In this document: in pieces, positions 27,384 through 36,790 of the stretch
Layout: the number at the start of each line of letters is the position of its first letter
How positions within the stretch are numbered: position 1 is the first letter of the stretch
Assembly (NCBI GenBank): GCA_016841665.1
Contig: JAENYT010000002.1
Coordinates: forward strand, 124,001-188,000
Source of the DNA: Methanobacteriota archaeon
Lineage (GTDB): Archaea; Halobacteriota; Methanomicrobia; Methanomicrobiales; Methanomicrobiaceae
Direction of reading: 5' to 3'
DNA: 64,000 nt
Made by a program: the position numbers and the translations under genes
Notes under the pieces: model-generated
What the model was told of the DNA's origin: nothing
What the model saw: only the letters and a program-made list of their open reading frames with translations
The model's database searches: none

Positions 27384-28367
27384 ATGTCAAGCGGTACGAA
27401 ACTCCTGACACTGTCGCTCGCGGCCATCCTCGCACTCGGCATCTGCCTTGCGGGATGCACCGGGACAGAAACCCCGGATGGCCAGGCGATACCGAATGAA
27501 ACAGCAACCGAAACGGCAGCGCCTCCCTCCGGCGGGGCGGTACTGAGGATCGCCACGACGACAAGCCTGTACGATACCGGGCTTTTAGATATGATCGAGG
27601 ACACGTATGAAGCAGAGACCGGTGTGGATCTCCTGATCTCCTCGCAGGGAACCGGGAAAGCGATTGAACTGGCGACACGCTGTGATGTGGATATCCTCTT
27701 AGTGCACTCTCCCTCCCAGGAGCAGGCATTTATGGATGCGGGCTACGGGGTCAACCACCGGTGCATCGCCTACAACTTCTTCCAGATTGTAGGCCCCGAG
27801 GCCGACCCGGCAGGCATCGCCGGCATGGACCCGGTTGAGGGATTCAGGGTGCTCTATGAGAAAGGCACGGCCGGCGAGCCGGGTGTGCTGTTCGTCTCCC
27901 GCGGCGACAATTCGGGCACGCACTCCAAGGAGAAAACCCTCTGGGATATGGCCGGCTACGACTACGAGACCGAGGTGCAGGGATCCGGCGAATGGTATAT
28001 CGAAGCCGGCAAGGGCATGGGTGAGACGCTCGTGCTCGCAAGCGAAAAAGACGCCTATACACTGACCGATGAAGGCACGTTCCTTGCGTTCCAGACCGAT
28101 CTGGTGCTCACCCCTATCATCGACCAGGGTGATGCGCTGCTGAACCGCTACAGTATCATCGCGGTGAATCCTGAACAATGCCCCAGTGTCAACATCGAGG
28201 AGGCCAACAACTTCATCGACTGGATCATCTCAGACGAGGGAAAGGGCCTGATCGGTTCATTTGGCGTGGAGGATTACGGAAAAGCGCTCTTCACTCCGCT
28301 CTACCCCCCGGAGTGTACGGCATCCCCGTTCAACTGCACCTGTGCGGAATCGGTATCCAAGGCGTAA
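27384..28367 (+). CDS. tupA: Tungstate-type (TupA-like) ABC transporter substrate-binding lipoprotein
   Basis: Lipobox LAGCTG; RIATTTSLYDTGLLDMIEDTYEAETGVDL.. and LVHSPSQEQAFMDAGYG motifs. Confidence 0.85.
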   Translation: MSSGTKLLTLSLAAILALGICLAGCTGTETPDGQAIPNETATETAAPPSGGAVLRIATTTSLYDTGLLDMIEDTYEAETGVDLLISSQGTGKAIELATRCDVDILLVHSPSQEQAFMDAGYGVNHRCIAYNFFQIVGPEADPAGIAGMDPVEGFRVLYEKGTAGEPGVLFVSRGDNSGTHSKEKTLWDMAGYDYETEVQGSGEWYIEAGKGMGETLVLASEKDAYTLTDEGTFLAFQTDLVLTPIIDQGDALLNRYSIIAVNPEQCPSVNIEEANNFIDWIISDEGKGLIGSFGVEDYGKALFTPLYPPECTASPFNCTCAESVSKA

Positions 28368-28445
28368 CCGGCCTCACCTGCAACAATTGGCGAGAGGCGA
28401 TGGCGATGAAGAGAGGACATTCCGGCGGGAACCCCGGTATCAGGT

Positions 28446-29132
28446 ATGAATGAGATAGTTCAGGGATTCATCGAAGCGATCGAACTCATCTTATCCCTCG
28501 ATCCCGATGTGATAGAGATCACCGTACGGTCACTCTACGTCTCCCTCTCCGCCACCTTTTTTGCCTCCCTCGTTGCCCTTCCTCTGGGTGCATATATCTA
28601 TTTCAATGAGTTCCGGGGAAAGCGGGCGGTCATCAACCTTCTCCAGACGCTCTACGCACTCCCCACGGTGATCGTCGGTCTGGCCGTCTTCCTGATGCTC
28701 TCCCGTTCAGGTCCCTTCGGGTTTCTGGGGATGCTCTTCACACCCCAGGGCATGATCGTCGCCCAGACAATCCTTATCATTCCGCTCATCACCGGGCTCA
28801 CCGTTTCCGCGCTGAGCGGCATCGACCGGGAGATGCGCTACACCATCATTTCTCTGGGATCGAGCCAGCTGCAGTCGATCATCACCATTCTCAGGGAGGC
28901 GAGATTTGCCATACTGGCGGCGGTACTCCTGGGATTCGGCCGCGCCATCGCCGAGGTGGGAACGGTGATGCTGATCGGCGGCAACATCAGGGGTTTCACG
29001 CGTGTACTCACCACCGCCATCGCCCTCAACACCTCCATGGGGAATTTTTCCTTCTCGATCGCTCTCGGGATCATCCTGCTCGGGGTGGCGCTGGTGGTCA
29101 ATGTCGTTCTCAATCTCGTCCAGGAGCGGTAG
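28446..29132 (+). CDS. tupB: Tungstate-type ABC transporter permease (TupB-like)
   Basis: Multi-TM permease, ALGIILLGVALVVN; between tupA and ATPase. Confidence 0.85.
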   Translation: MNEIVQGFIEAIELILSLDPDVIEITVRSLYVSLSATFFASLVALPLGAYIYFNEFRGKRAVINLLQTLYALPTVIVGLAVFLMLSRSGPFGFLGMLFTPQGMIVAQTILIIPLITGLTVSALSGIDREMRYTIISLGSSQLQSIITILREARFAILAAVLLGFGRAIAEVGTVMLIGGNIRGFTRVLTTAIALNTSMGNFSFSIALGIILLGVALVVNVVLNLVQER

Positions 29133-29135
29133 TCG

Positions 29136-30230
29136 ATGATCGAAGCGCAAAACATCACGAAAATCTATGGTGAGATGGAAGTCCTCCACGGCGTCGATCT
29201 CTCGGTCGGAGAGGGGGACATTATGGGGATCATCGGGCCGAGCGGATCAGGAAAAAGCACGTTTTTGCGCATCCTCGACCTTATCGAACCGCCGGACTCA
29301 GGAGACCTCTCTCTCTTCGATGTTAATGTGGTGAAGGAGCGGGACCGCGTGGTCGAGGTGCGGCGGCGGATGGGAATGCTCTTTCAAAAGCCCATCGTCT
29401 TCAACACATCTGTCTACGAAAACGTCGCCCTCGGGTTGAAGTACCGGCATGTAGGCAAGAATGAGATCGACCGGAGCGTGAAGGAGCTGCTGGAGGAGGT
29501 CGGTCTCGCCCGCTACCTCCATAGCAATGCGAGAAATCTATCGGGCGGCGAGCAGCAACGCGTGTCCCTCGCACGAGTGCTCGTTACCGATCCCGAGATC
29601 CTCTTTCTGGACGAACCCACGGCAAATCTGGATCCAAAATCTTCGAAGACTATCGAACGGTTGGTCACGCGCATGAACCGGGACCGGGGGATGACCGTGG
29701 TGATGAACACCCACGATATGCTCCAGGGACAGCGCGTTGCGCAACGCATCGGGGTGATGATCGGGGGCGATATCCTCCAGGTTGGCAGTCCCCGGGAGAT
29801 ATTCTACGCCCCCGAAAGCACGAAAATAGCCAATTTCGTGGGAGTCGACAACATCCACGACGGGAAAGTCCTGAGGAGGGAACACCAGATCACCGCAGTC
29901 GAGGTGGCCGGGACCATCCTCTATGTCGGGGAGTCCCCCCCGGAACAAAGTGACCGTGTCAAGGTCATCTTCAGGGGTGAGGATGTAACCCTCGGTATCG
30001 GAAAAACCGCGCAGACGAGTGCCCGGAACATCCTCAACGGCACCATCGCTGAGATTTCAGATATTGCCCCCTTCGTGCATATAAAGGTCGACTGCGGATT
30101 TCCGGTGAGTGCGCTGGTCACCGTGCGTTCGGCGGAGGAAATGGATCTTTCAGAGGGCAAGCCGGCCTGGGTGTCCATCAAAGCAAGTGCGCTGCACTTG
30201 ATTGCCGAATCGGAGGAGAGCGAGGGATAA
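29136..30230 (+). CDS. tupC: Tungstate/molybdate ABC transporter ATPase with C-terminal TOBE-like domain
   Basis: Walker A GPSGSGKST, LSGGEQQRVSLAR, Walker B ILFLDEPT; C-terminal TSARNILNGTIAEI.. Confidence 0.85.
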   Translation: MIEAQNITKIYGEMEVLHGVDLSVGEGDIMGIIGPSGSGKSTFLRILDLIEPPDSGDLSLFDVNVVKERDRVVEVRRRMGMLFQKPIVFNTSVYENVALGLKYRHVGKNEIDRSVKELLEEVGLARYLHSNARNLSGGEQQRVSLARVLVTDPEILFLDEPTANLDPKSSKTIERLVTRMNRDRGMTVVMNTHDMLQGQRVAQRIGVMIGGDILQVGSPREIFYAPESTKIANFVGVDNIHDGKVLRREHQITAVEVAGTILYVGESPPEQSDRVKVIFRGEDVTLGIGKTAQTSARNILNGTIAEISDIAPFVHIKVDCGFPVSALVTVRSAEEMDLSEGKPAWVSIKASALHLIAESEESEG

Positions 30231-30270
30231 ACAACCATACTCTTTTCTTGCATAGGGGTATTGTAGGGAG

Positions 30271-31086
30271 ATGGGTAACATGACTCACAGGCGAGATCTC
30301 GATTCAAAACTCAAGGGCGAATCACTGGTGAGGAAGGGGCTCCTGAAACGATACATGGGCCGGGCTCAGCTGAGGATCGCTCCTGATCTCAATATCATCA
30401 AGATTGGGGGCCACGGGATTATCGATTACGGCGCGCCCGTCGTCAAACCGCTTGCCGAAGAGATCGGTACACTTTCGAAGGAGTACAAAATGCTGGTGGT
30501 GACCGGCGGCGGGGTGAGGGTCCGGCATATCCTGGATATCGGCCTCGACCTTGATATGCCGACCGGGGTTCTCGCCGAACTTGCCGGAAAGATCAGCGAG
30601 CAGAATGCAATCATGATAGCGGTCCTCCTCTCGAAGTACGGCGGCATGCGGATCCATACCGCTGACCTGCTCGACATCCCCATGCTGCTGCGGATGGGGC
30701 TCCTTCCGGTCACCCACGGAACACCCCCCTACGGGCTCTACGAGTACCCCCCCGAGATAGGGATGATCCCTCCCCACCGCACCGACACCGGTGCGTTTCT
30801 CGCCGCAGAGGTGCTGGGCGCACGGTCCTGCATCCTCGTCAAGAACGTGGACGGGCTGTTTACGGAAAACCCCATTGAGAATCCCGATGCGGAACTGATC
30901 CGGGATATCAAGGCGCAGGAGCTCCTCGACATGAATCTGGAGGATATGGTGCTGGAGGACAAGGTAGTGGAGCTCCTCCGTGATGCAAAGAACGTCACCG
31001 AGGTCAGGATCATCAACGGTCACAAGCCGGGGATGCTCGAGAAAGGGCTGAAAGGGGAAAATCCCGGGACGATAATACGGAAATAG
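30271..31086 (+). CDS. Molybdenum storage protein (MosA/MosB)-like amino-acid-kinase-fold protein
   Basis: NIIKIGGHGIIDYG, SEQNAIMIAVLLSKYGG, TPPYGLYEYPPEIGMIPPHRTDTGAFLAAEVLG, VDGLFTENP, VTEVRIINGHKPGMLEKGLKGENPGTII resemble A. vinelandii MoSto subunits from memory. Confidence 0.75.
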   Translation: MGNMTHRRDLDSKLKGESLVRKGLLKRYMGRAQLRIAPDLNIIKIGGHGIIDYGAPVVKPLAEEIGTLSKEYKMLVVTGGGVRVRHILDIGLDLDMPTGVLAELAGKISEQNAIMIAVLLSKYGGMRIHTADLLDIPMLLRMGLLPVTHGTPPYGLYEYPPEIGMIPPHRTDTGAFLAAEVLGARSCILVKNVDGLFTENPIENPDAELIRDIKAQELLDMNLEDMVLEDKVVELLRDAKNVTEVRIINGHKPGMLEKGLKGENPGTIIRK

Positions 31087-31200
31087 GCAGCATTGACTTT
31101 TTCGAGCGTCCTTCTCCCCTGAATAGCCGCTTTGTCATCAGATTCTTGTTTCGGGGCTGAGGTAGCGAATGGACATCAGGCTTGTAAATTACATTAAATT

Positions 31201-31214
31201 AACTTATTTAAGTT
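31201..31214. promoter_or_regulatory. Candidate operator palindrome upstream of wtpA
   Basis: AACTTA-TT-TAAGTT perfect inverted repeat in AT-rich promoter. Confidence 0.35.
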
Positions 31215-31264
31215 GTTAAGGACCGAAAATAAAGCCTTATGTAGGTTGACATAAATCTTTTTTC

Positions 31265-32332
31265 ATGAACCGTACGCATACTGTTCTTGTGCTTATCGCG
31301 ATGCTCTGCACCGCAGTGTTTTTATGCGGCTGCACGGGCACAGAGCCCGATCAGGGGCAGCAGACCCCTGCAGCGACTGCAACGCCGACATCTGCGCCAG
31401 CGGAGCCGGCCACCCTTGTGGTCTTCCATGCCGGCAGCCTTGCCAGCCCCTTCGAGGCGCTGGAGGTGGAGTTTGAGGCTGCCTACCCGAATGTCGATGT
31501 GCAGCTCCATCCCGGCGGCAGCACGGCGATAGTCAAGGAGATCGTCGAGCTCGACAAGCATGCCGACGTCCTCGCCTCAGCGGATTACGCGCTCATCCCC
31601 ACTCTCATGGTGCCTGATGATGCGACCTGGTATGTCACCTTCGCCAAGAATACCATGGTCCTGACCTACACCGACCAGAGTCTGTATGCCGACGAGATCA
31701 ATGCCGACAATTGGTACGAGATACTCGCCCGTGACAATGTGCGATGGGCGTTCTCCGACCCGAACATCGATCCCTGTGGCTACCGGACCCCTATGGTCAT
31801 CCAGCTCGCGGAACTCCACTATGGTGACGACCAGATCTTTGAGAACACCATCGGCGAGAACAGCAACATCACAGTGACCGAGCAGGATGGCGAGTACCTG
31901 ATCAACTCCAATAACCCTGAGCCCAACGGACAGCTTTCCATCCGGCCTAAGAGTGTGGAGCTCGTGCAGATGGTGCAGTCCGGCGGTCTGGACTACGCGT
32001 GGGAGTACCGCAGCGTGGCCGTCCAGAACGACCTGAAATTCGTGGAGCTTCCCGAAGCGATCGACCTCTCTTCGATCGAGTATGCCGACACCTATGCACT
32101 GGTAAAGGAGGACTGTGGCGGCGGCATCAAGACTGCGAGCCCCATCGTCTACGGCGTTACCGTGCCCACGAACGCCGACAATCCCGACCTCGGTCTGGCA
32201 TTTGTGGAGATGCTGATCGGCGAGACGGGACAGGGGATCATGGACGAGCAGGGCCAGCCCCCCATCATTCCTGCGGGAGGGTACCTCGAGGTTCCTGAAG
32301 ACCTCAGCTCCCTTGTCGAACAGAAATCCTAA
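31265..32332 (+). CDS. wtpA: Tungstate/molybdate-binding lipoprotein (WtpA-like)
   Basis: Lipobox LCGCTG; LVVFHAGSLASPFEALEVEFEAAYPNVDVQ..GGS; WAFSDPNIDPCGYRTPM. Confidence 0.85.
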   Translation: MNRTHTVLVLIAMLCTAVFLCGCTGTEPDQGQQTPAATATPTSAPAEPATLVVFHAGSLASPFEALEVEFEAAYPNVDVQLHPGGSTAIVKEIVELDKHADVLASADYALIPTLMVPDDATWYVTFAKNTMVLTYTDQSLYADEINADNWYEILARDNVRWAFSDPNIDPCGYRTPMVIQLAELHYGDDQIFENTIGENSNITVTEQDGEYLINSNNPEPNGQLSIRPKSVELVQMVQSGGLDYAWEYRSVAVQNDLKFVELPEAIDLSSIEYADTYALVKEDCGGGIKTASPIVYGVTVPTNADNPDLGLAFVEMLIGETGQGIMDEQGQPPIIPAGGYLEVPEDLSSLVEQKS

Positions 32333-32440
32333 CTTTTTTCCGACTTCCCGGTCGGCGTGGAGACAGGATTGTCTGCCGGGCTGGGTATCGCCCGATTCGT
32401 ATGGAAACAGTAACAATCCGATAACATTCAGAGATATACT

Positions 32441-33253
32441 ATGCGCACCAAGCACCGTCTTCCTGATCCCTGTCTGATCTCATTTTCCCTGATCGGCGGA
32501 CTGATCGTCGGGCTGACCGTGCTTGCCCTTCTCAATTTGGCGGTCAAAGAGCTCTCCGATATCCCGTTTCTCATCTCCACGGCATCGGACAGCGACGTGA
32601 TCAATGCAATTGTGGTGACCATGGGGGCGGGGTTAAACGCAGTACTCATTCTCCTCATCATCGGCACCCCGCTCGCCTACGTCCTTGCACGCACCGATTT
32701 TCGGGGAAAAGGCGTGGTGGAGAGTCTTGTGGACATCCCCATCATGTTGCCCCACACCATCGCCGGCATCCTCGTCTACCTCCTGTTCATGCGAAGAGGG
32801 CTCCTCGGGGCGCCGCTCTACGCGGCGGGGTTCACCTTTGAGGATGCCTATCCGGGCATCGTGATCGCCATGCTCTTTGTTTCGGCGCCGTACTACATCA
32901 ATTCGGTGCGGGAGGGATTTGAAAAGGTTCCCGTCCATCTGGAGAATGTGGCACGCACTCTGGGGGCGACCCGGTTCCAGACCTTCATGCGGGTCGTGCT
33001 GCCCCTGAGTGTCCGGCACATCTTCAACGGGAGCATCCTCGCCTGGGGGCGGGCGATCGGTGAGTTTGCCGCTATCATCATGATCGCCTACTACCCCTTT
33101 GTGATCTCGACCCTCATCTACTACACCTTCACCACCAGCGGGATCAAGGCGAGCAGTGCTGTCGCTTTCGTGATGATCCTCGCCTGTTTTGCGGCGTTCA
33201 TAATCTTGCGCCTTCTCACGCGCTACACGGGGAGGTACGATGATCGAGTTTGA
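32441..33253 (+). CDS. wtpB: Tungstate/molybdate ABC transporter permease
   Basis: Multi-TM; GRAIGEFAAIIMIAYYP permease signature. Confidence 0.85.
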   Translation: MRTKHRLPDPCLISFSLIGGLIVGLTVLALLNLAVKELSDIPFLISTASDSDVINAIVVTMGAGLNAVLILLIIGTPLAYVLARTDFRGKGVVESLVDIPIMLPHTIAGILVYLLFMRRGLLGAPLYAAGFTFEDAYPGIVIAMLFVSAPYYINSVREGFEKVPVHLENVARTLGATRFQTFMRVVLPLSVRHIFNGSILAWGRAIGEFAAIIMIAYYPFVISTLIYYTFTTSGIKASSAVAFVMILACFAAFIILRLLTRYTGRYDDRV

Positions 33254-34319
33254 CCACGTCTCGCTGAGTCTGGGCACCTTCGCTCTCAGGGACGTCTGCC
33301 TGAAGATCCGAAAAGGTGACTTCTACTTCATCCTCGGGCCTTCGGGTGCTGGAAAAACGGTGCTTCTCGAGGGTATCGCTGGTCTTCATTCGCCGCAGTC
33401 CGGGCATGTCCTTCTCCGCGGCGAGGATGTCACCGGCATTCCCCCCGAACGAAGGCAAATCGCTCTGGTCTACCAGGACTATTCCCTGTTTCCTCACATG
33501 AACGTTGCCAAGAATATCGCCTTCGGGCTGAAGATGCAAAAGGCCGACCGCCATACCATTGAAAGGCGGGTAGAAGAACTCCTCCGGGCCTTCGATATCG
33601 GCGGGCTCCGTGATCGCTGTCCCCTCACGCTCTCCGGCGGAGAGCAGCAGCGCGTGGCGATCGCCCGCGCTCTTGCCGTGGAACCCGACATCCTTCTTCT
33701 GGACGAGCCTTTTTCTGCCCTCGATCCGGTGAGCAAAGAGAAATTAATCGAAGATCTGCGGGAGATACACCGGACACGCGATCTCACCATCGTCCAGGTC
33801 ACGCACGCCCGCGAGGAAGCGATGCGCCTTGCCACGCGGGTAGCGGTGATCATTGACGGTGTGCTTGTCGCTGAGGATGGTGCGGAGGAGATCTTCAACG
33901 CACCGGAGACCTGCGAACTGGCACGGTTTGTAGGCATTGAAAATATCCTTGAAGGCAGGATCGTGTCCAGCAGCGATCACGTTGTGAGGGTGGATACGGG
34001 AGCTGCAACGATTATTGCTGTCTCAGACCTTTCTAAGGGAGAGGAGGTTGCCGCCTGCTTCCGGGCGGAAGATGTGACCCTTTCACTTCCCGGAAGCTCG
34101 CGATCAAGTGCCCGGAATACATTTGAGGGCACCATTACCGGGTTCACGCCGATGGGACCACTGATGAGGGTCTCGATAGACTGCGGATTTTCCCTCGAGG
34201 CCACGGTTCTCAGGGACACTGTGAAAGAGATGGGGCTCTCTCCCGGGTCGCGGGTCAGCGCTTCGGTCAAAGCGAGCATCATCCATATGACGGTGAGAAC
34301 ACGGGTGATAGGAGATTAG
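33240..34319 (+). CDS. wtpC: Tungstate/molybdate ABC transporter ATPase
   Basis: GPSGAGKTVLLEGIAG, LSGGEQQRVAIARAL, ILLLDEPFSALD; C-terminal TOBE-like. Confidence 0.85.
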   Translation: MIEFDHVSLSLGTFALRDVCLKIRKGDFYFILGPSGAGKTVLLEGIAGLHSPQSGHVLLRGEDVTGIPPERRQIALVYQDYSLFPHMNVAKNIAFGLKMQKADRHTIERRVEELLRAFDIGGLRDRCPLTLSGGEQQRVAIARALAVEPDILLLDEPFSALDPVSKEKLIEDLREIHRTRDLTIVQVTHAREEAMRLATRVAVIIDGVLVAEDGAEEIFNAPETCELARFVGIENILEGRIVSSSDHVVRVDTGAATIIAVSDLSKGEEVAACFRAEDVTLSLPGSSRSSARNTFEGTITGFTPMGPLMRVSIDCGFSLEATVLRDTVKEMGLSPGSRVSASVKASIIHMTVRTRVIGD

Positions 34320-34325
34320 TTAACA

Positions 34326-34357
34326 AAGTTTAGTTAATTATTTTGATTTGTAAACTT
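34326..34357. promoter_or_regulatory. Candidate operator upstream of first modA
   Basis: AAGTTTA (34326-34332) ... TAAACTT (34351-34357), 18-bp spacer. Confidence 0.35.
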
Positions 34358-34375
34358 CAAATATAAACACTTAAT

Positions 34376-35248
34376 TTGCGCGACTTTGAATGCTGGATTA
34401 TGAAGAGGTTACTTTCCATTGTCTTCATCGGATTGATGGTGTGTACGGCGCTCTTTGCCTGCGGATGCACCGAATCGCAACCGTCCGCCCCCGCCACCCC
34501 GGTGGGAACACAGACGCCCTCCACAACCGCGACACCGGTCGCAGACACCGGCGAATCCCTCCTGGTATACTGCGGTGCGGGACTGCGGGAGCCCATGGAC
34601 GAGATCGCTGAAGTATTCAGGGCGCAGGAGGGGATCACCATTGAGTATACCTATGGCGGTTCCGCCCAGCTCCTGAGCCAGATCGAGCTCTACCAGAACG
34701 GTGATGCCTACATGCCCGGGGCGAAATCGTACATCGATTCGGCCATCGAGAAGGGCTTCGTGGACAAGACCGAGAAGGTGGTCTACCACGTGCTGACTAT
34801 GGTGGTGCCCAAGGGCAACCCGGCTAATATCCAGACGGTAAAAGATCTCGCCAAATCCGGTGTCCGCGTGGCTATCGGTGAGCCCAGCGGCCCTGCCGTC
34901 GGCCAGGCGGCTAAAAAGATGCTTGAGCAGGATGGCCTGTGGGAGGCGGTCGATGCGAACTGTGTGGTGAAGTCGGGAACGGTCAACGAGCTTTTAGTCT
35001 ACATCTCCATGAACCAGGCGGATGCCGCCATTATCTGGGAGGATCTCTACAACGAGGAGAGCATGGAACTGGTCGACATCCCCATGGAAGAGGGCTTTGT
35101 CAAAGTCATCCCCATCGGGACGCTCACCTTCTCCGAGAACCCTGAAAATGCCGAGAAATTCATGCATTTCGTGGCTTCGGATGAAGGAAAGGCGATCTTC
35201 GAGAAGCACGGCTTCACCACCTACCCTGATGACGTGTACGGCATGTAA
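34376..35248 (+). CDS. modA: Molybdate-binding lipoprotein ModA, copy 1
   Basis: Lipobox FACGCTE; LLVYCGAGLREPMDEIAEVF..; ISMNQADAAIIWEDL. Confidence 0.8.
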   Translation: MRDFECWIMKRLLSIVFIGLMVCTALFACGCTESQPSAPATPVGTQTPSTTATPVADTGESLLVYCGAGLREPMDEIAEVFRAQEGITIEYTYGGSAQLLSQIELYQNGDAYMPGAKSYIDSAIEKGFVDKTEKVVYHVLTMVVPKGNPANIQTVKDLAKSGVRVAIGEPSGPAVGQAAKKMLEQDGLWEAVDANCVVKSGTVNELLVYISMNQADAAIIWEDLYNEESMELVDIPMEEGFVKVIPIGTLTFSENPENAEKFMHFVASDEGKAIFEKHGFTTYPDDVYGM

Positions 35249-35322
35249 GAGGCCGGTGCATTCCATTTTTTCCATTTTCTGTGTCGAATTGCCCCTTCTG
35301 GACGCGCTGTAAATGTAATCTG

Positions 35323-35367
35323 ATTAACATTATACTCATATCGCAGAATAAGATAAACACTGTTAAT
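35323..35367. promoter_or_regulatory. Candidate operator upstream of second modA
   Basis: ATTAACA (35323-35329) ... TGTTAAT (35361-35367). Confidence 0.3.
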
Positions 35368-35386
35368 TATTATCGAATATCAAGGT

Positions 35387-36220
35387 ATGGTGATGAAACG
35401 TACATTCATTGGCATTTTTACTATCCTTGTTCTCTGCGCTGCATTTTTTGCGGTCGGATGCACCACCGCCCAGAACAGCGTAGGAACCGCGAACGCGGCC
35501 GGGCAGACCGCAGAAGAAGCCCATTCGATCATGATCTATTGCGGTGCCGGAATGCGCGAACCCATGGAGGATATTGCAACGCTCTACGAGGAGCGGTACG
35601 GTGTCCGGGTGAACTACAACTTCGCCGGGTCGGCCAACCTGCTCTCCCAGATGGAGCTGACCGGCATGGGTGATGTCTATATGCCCGGTGCCACCTACTA
35701 CTTCGATGCGGCGCGCGAGAAGGGCTTTGTGAGCGAGGAACGTCTTGTTGCCTACCACGTACCCCTCATCGCCGTGCCGAAGGGCAATCCTGCGGGTATC
35801 ACCTGCCTTGCCGATCTGACCAACCCCGGCGTTGAGGTCGAACTCGGCGACCCGGATGCCTGCGCCATCGGGAAGCTCTCGAACTCGCTGCTGGAGAAGA
35901 ACGGTATCAAGGAAGAGGTGTTTGCGAATGTGCAGTCCCGCAGTGCCACGGTAAACGAACTTCTCGTGCACGTGTCCATGGGGGTCGCCGATGCTGCCAT
36001 CATCTGGGAGGACCTTTTCGAGGACGAGAAGATGGACGCCATCGCCATTCCAAAGGAGCAGAACATCGTCAAGGTTGTCCCCATCGGCGTGCTCACCTTT
36101 TCTGAGCACCCCGAAGACGCCCTTCATTTCGTCGAACTCGTGACTTCCGAGGAGGGCAAGGCAGTCTTCGAGCAGCACGGGTTTACCACCTATCCAAACG
36201 AGTACTACGAAACTACCTGA
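35387..36220 (+). CDS. modA: Molybdate-binding lipoprotein ModA, copy 2
   Basis: Lipobox AVGCTT; IMIYCGAGMREPMEDIATLY; clear paralogue of 34376..35248. Confidence 0.8.
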   Translation: MVMKRTFIGIFTILVLCAAFFAVGCTTAQNSVGTANAAGQTAEEAHSIMIYCGAGMREPMEDIATLYEERYGVRVNYNFAGSANLLSQMELTGMGDVYMPGATYYFDAAREKGFVSEERLVAYHVPLIAVPKGNPAGITCLADLTNPGVEVELGDPDACAIGKLSNSLLEKNGIKEEVFANVQSRSATVNELLVHVSMGVADAAIIWEDLFEDEKMDAIAIPKEQNIVKVVPIGVLTFSEHPEDALHFVELVTSEEGKAVFEQHGFTTYPNEYYETT

Positions 36221-36292
36221 ACAGGGAACCCCGGAGCGCATATCATGAACGAATACACTAAAGGAATTTCGCCTGAAGGAGGCTCGGAAATT

Positions 36293-36790
36293 ATGTACCG
36301 CCCCATCGGGGTGATACACTCCGAGTATACCGAACAAGAGGAGACACCCATTCAGGGGATCTTCAACCCCTCCATGGGCGAAATCGAGGTATTTCCCGAG
36401 TTCGCGGCAGGCCTCGCCGATATCGAGTCGTTCTCGCACCTCTACCTTTTGTACTACTTCCACCGGGCGACCAGTGCGAAGCTCACCCAGAAGCCGTTCC
36501 TCGATGGGGAGAAGGAGCGGGGCATCTTTGCCATTCGCCACTTCAACCGTCCCAACCCGATCGGGCTTTCCATCGTGGAGCTGGTGGAGGTGAGGGGTAA
36601 CATCCTGGTTATCCGTGGCGTCGATATCCTCGACGGCACCCCGCTGCTGGACATCAAGCCCTACGTGCGCCAGTTCGATCACCGCGACGAGGTGAAGAGC
36701 GGCTGGGTGGATAACCAGCATACCGACGACATCGCCGTATGGAATGCCTCACCGCGGGGCCTGCGGGACCGGGGGAGGACAAACCTGTGA
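36293..36790 (+). CDS. TrmO/TsaA (UPF0066) family protein, possibly tRNA m6t6A37 methyltransferase or a repurposed homologue
   Basis: YRPIGVIHSEYTEQEETPIQG; RHFNRPNPIGLSIVELVEVRGNILVIRGVDILDGTPLLDIKPYV. Confidence 0.85.
   Translation: MYRPIGVIHSEYTEQEETPIQGIFNPSMGEIEVFPEFAAGLADIESFSHLYLLYYFHRATSAKLTQKPFLDGEKERGIFAIRHFNRPNPIGLSIVELVEVRGNILVIRGVDILDGTPLLDIKPYVRQFDHRDEVKSGWVDNQHTDDIAVWNASPRGLRDRGRTNL

Noticed and set aside
25885-27729. 614-aa extended HisD
   Set aside because: Upstream ~196 codons are low-complexity and non-homologous; the real start is most likely the ATG at 27141.
35363-36721. 452-aa minus-strand ORF across modA2/TrmO
   Set aside because: Spans two well-supported opposite-strand genes and has no recognisable motif.
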